From contig JBFSVS010000014.1 in NCBI GenBank assembly GCA_041263285.1, positions 1 through 24,360 on the forward strand: a stretch of DNA of 24,360 nucleotides, written 5' to 3'. Origin of the DNA: Acidiparvus fluvialis. GTDB taxonomy: Bacteria; Acidobacteriota; Holophagae; Holophagales; Holophagaceae. The translations under genes were made by a program, and so were the position numbers. Below, piece by piece: positions 22,863 to 24,360 of the stretch. Under the pieces are notes generated by a model. It saw nothing but the letters and a program-made list of their open reading frames with translations, ran no database searches and had not been told where the DNA came from. Every line of letters starts with the position of its first letter. Position 1 is the stretch's first letter.

Positions 22863-23999
22863 CTATTTTTTCTTTTTTTTCTTAGAGCCAAAAACCTTGT
22901 CAAGAATAGAACCCGAAGACTCTGTGGGGGTATCAGAAAAGGCGTCTTTAAGTGCTTCGAGAGCCCCCCGTTGAGCCTCATTTAGCTGAGTCGGTACCCA
23001 AGCACGTAAGTGAAGGTAAAGATCGCCCCGGCCAGATCGCTGGACGCGGGGTACCCCCGCATTGGCTAGACGAACTACCTTATCGGCAGGGGTTCCCGCT
23101 GTGACGGTTACTGTCTCTTCGCCGTAGAGGGTCTCCATTTTAATTTTTCCGCCGGTTACAAAAGTCATCCAAGGTACATCAACAATTTGATGAAGATCGT
23201 CACCGTCACGTTGATATCGGGGGTCCTTCTCTACTTCAAAAAGAATATAAAGGTCCCCCGCCGGTCCCCCAAGGGGACCCACTTCTCCTTGGCCATTCAA
23301 TCGAAGTCGTGTTCCATTGTCAATTCCGGCGGGGATCTTAAAGCTCGTCTTGAAAGAACGTTGCGTACGCCCTTCTCCATTACAGGTCTTACAGGGATTG
23401 GGTATCCAAGATCCTTGCCCTCCGCATTTAGAGCATGTCACCATCATTTGAAAAAAGCCTTGGCGGGTCACTTGCTGTCCTGATCCACGACATTGGGAAC
23501 AAGTCTGAGGTCCAGTGCCTTTTTGGCATCCAGAGCCAACGCAATTTTCACATCGTTGTAATTTTTTTAGTTCCACTTCCTCTTTGTCTTTTCCAAATAC
23601 TGCGTCTTTGAATGTGACCTTGATTTTTATTTGGATATCCGAGCCTTGATTGGATGAGCCGCCGCCCCGCTGACCAAACAGATCTCCGAAGGCACCTCCA
23701 CCGAAGAAACTACCTAAAATATCTTCAAATCCTTGGAACTGGCTGGGGTCAAATTGGAACGACTGGCCCGCTCCACCGGAACTCTGGTGTCCATACTGGT
23801 CATATCGCTGTCGTTTATCGCTATCCGATAAAAAGCTATACGCTTCCGCAGCTTCTTTAAACTTGTCTTCGGCCTCTTTATTATTGGGATTTCGGTCAGG
23901 GTGAAACTCAAGGGCTAATTTTCGATACGCTTTTTTTATCTCGTCCAACGAGGCTGAACGGTCTACGCCTAATATTTCGTAATAATCTCTTTTCATCAT
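22863..23999 (-). CDS. dnaJ: Chaperone protein DnaJ
   Basis: 378-residue type I Hsp40, which stimulates DnaK ATPase and delivers unfolded clients. The J domain is residues 4-70 with the HPD motif at 33-35. A Gly/Phe/Gln-rich region follows (about 71-118, GSFFGGGAFGDLFGQ). The zinc domain has all four CxxCxGxG motifs (Cys150/153, 167/170, 189/192, 203/206). The C-terminal domains follow, and the protein ends in a run of six lysines. Length is normal. Start is the ATG pair at 23999/23996, 10 bases after the grpE stop, so grpE-dnaJ form an operon; dnaK would be elsewhere or upstream of grpE. Confidence 0.98.
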   Translation of the reverse strand: MMKRDYYEILGVDRSASLDEIKKAYRKLALEFHPDRNPNNKEAEDKFKEAAEAYSFLSDSDKRQRYDQYGHQSSGGAGQSFQFDPSQFQGFEDILGSFFGGGAFGDLFGQRGGGSSNQGSDIQIKIKVTFKDAVFGKDKEEVELKKLQRCENCVGSGCQKGTGPQTCSQCRGSGQQVTRQGFFQMMVTCSKCGGQGSWIPNPCKTCNGEGRTQRSFKTSFKIPAGIDNGTRLRLNGQGEVGPLGGPAGDLYILFEVEKDPRYQRDGDDLHQIVDVPWMTFVTGGKIKMETLYGEETVTVTAGTPADKVVRLANAGVPRVQRSGRGDLYLHLRAWVPTQLNEAQRGALEALKDAFSDTPTESSGSILDKVFGSKKKKKK

Positions 24000-24009
24000 C
24001 TACTCAAAG

Positions 24010-24360
24010 CTAAACAGAGGGTGTCGAAGAATCAGGGGGAGCCGGATCTAAATGTCGATTGACTACAACCCGAGCGGGGCGAAGTAATTGGCCCCGAAGC
24101 GTATAGCCTTTTTCGAAAACAGTGAAAATGCTATTGTCGGCTAGATCGGGCTGATGAACGATCGTGAGGGCTTCGGCATGACTCGCATCAAAGAGATCGC
24201 CCACCTGAATTTTCAGAGGCTCTAGTCCTAATCGCTTTAATGAATCCGTCAATTGCTTATGAATTAAATTAATATCTTGCTGGAGAGCGGGGACTTCTTG
24301 ATAATTTGTTGCTAAACAGCGATCGAGTGAATCCAGGCTCTGAAGAGCTTCTAAAAGAAT
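24010..24360 (-). CDS. grpE: Nucleotide exchange factor GrpE (5' partial)
   Basis: The frame is open to the right window edge, giving the last 116 residues of GrpE, which releases ADP from DnaK. The visible part has the end of the long helix (LLEALQSLDSLDRCLA, then the helical bundle QQDINLIHKQLTDSLKRLG) and the C-terminal beta domain that inserts into DnaK: VGDLFDASHAEALTIV and FEKGYTLRGQLLRPARVVV. The ATG at 24252 is internal, not the start. The tail HLDPAPPDSSTPSV is short and acidic/proline-rich. The expected GlyGln-rich acidic N-terminus is beyond the window. Confidence 0.94.
   Translation of the reverse strand: MLLEALQSLDSLDRCLATNYQEVPALQQDINLIHKQLTDSLKRLGLEPLKIQVGDLFDASHAEALTIVHQPDLADNSIFTVFEKGYTLRGQLLRPARVVVNRHLDPAPPDSSTPSV

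Noticed and set aside
1..24360. CRISPR arrays, tRNA/rRNA genes, insertion sequences, prophage or attachment sites
   Set aside because: No regularly spaced short repeats, no cloverleaf or rRNA-like stretches, no transposase or integrase frames, and no terminal inverted repeats were recognised on reading. The window looks like core chromosome.

Overview
The window is a gene-dense stretch of a bacterial chromosome; the largest gap between genes is about 130 bp. The host is very probably a diderm: there is a heptosyltransferase-like GT9 enzyme, a type IV pilus/type II secretion ATPase, and a FabI-type enoyl reductase. Base composition looks mid-range. I cannot fix the phylum from sequence alone. 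The DUF1573 protein, the split ATP synthase operon and the complex I lacking an N module would fit Acidobacteriota or a neighbouring lineage, but that is only a guess. No tRNA, rRNA, CRISPR array or insertion sequence was seen.

Layout. (1) 2-3272, plus strand: a tightly packed run of a GT4 glycosyltransferase (5' cut by the window edge), a GT9 heptosyltransferase-like enzyme, a secreted DUF1573 protein and an EamA/DMT permease. It ends at a bidirectional terminator (3294-3325). (2) 16565-3344, minus strand: one apparent operon, nuoA-B-C-D-H-I-J-K-L-M-N followed without a break by atpZ-atpI-atpB-atpE, with most junctions overlapping or within a few bases. It encodes an 11-subunit complex I without nuoE, nuoF and nuoG, then the membrane a and c subunits of F-type ATP synthase with their assembly/accessory proteins. 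(3) 16695-18320, plus strand: a GspE/PilB ATPase divergent from nuoA. (4) 20070-18298, minus strand: an ABC exporter half-transporter, divergent from a Bcp/PrxQ peroxiredoxin (20161-20625, plus). (5) 21672-20629, minus strand: fabI and a small DUF2061-like membrane protein. (6) 21747-22862, plus strand: an exported TPR protein, directly abutting the convergent grpE-dnaJ pair (24360-22863, minus; grpE is cut by the window edge).

The most striking item is nuoC. Its 516-residue product carries two tandem ferredoxin domains (about residues 1-83 and 139-220, a 136-residue period still visible in the DNA) and a linker, ahead of a complete NuoC domain. Together with the missing NADH module, this suggests a complex I with a built-in ferredoxin relay, analogous in principle to the ferredoxin-fed cyanobacterial NDH-1. 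In the same complex, NuoD has Trp78 where the quinone-contacting Tyr is normally nearly invariant, and NuoH has about 25 extra residues next to the quinone-entry region. These three features all lie in or near the electron-input and quinone-reduction part of the enzyme and deserve to be examined together.

Several starts were revised: DUF1573 protein (GTG 1668), atpI (ATG 4842), nuoI (ATG 11843) and the ABC transporter (TTG 20070).
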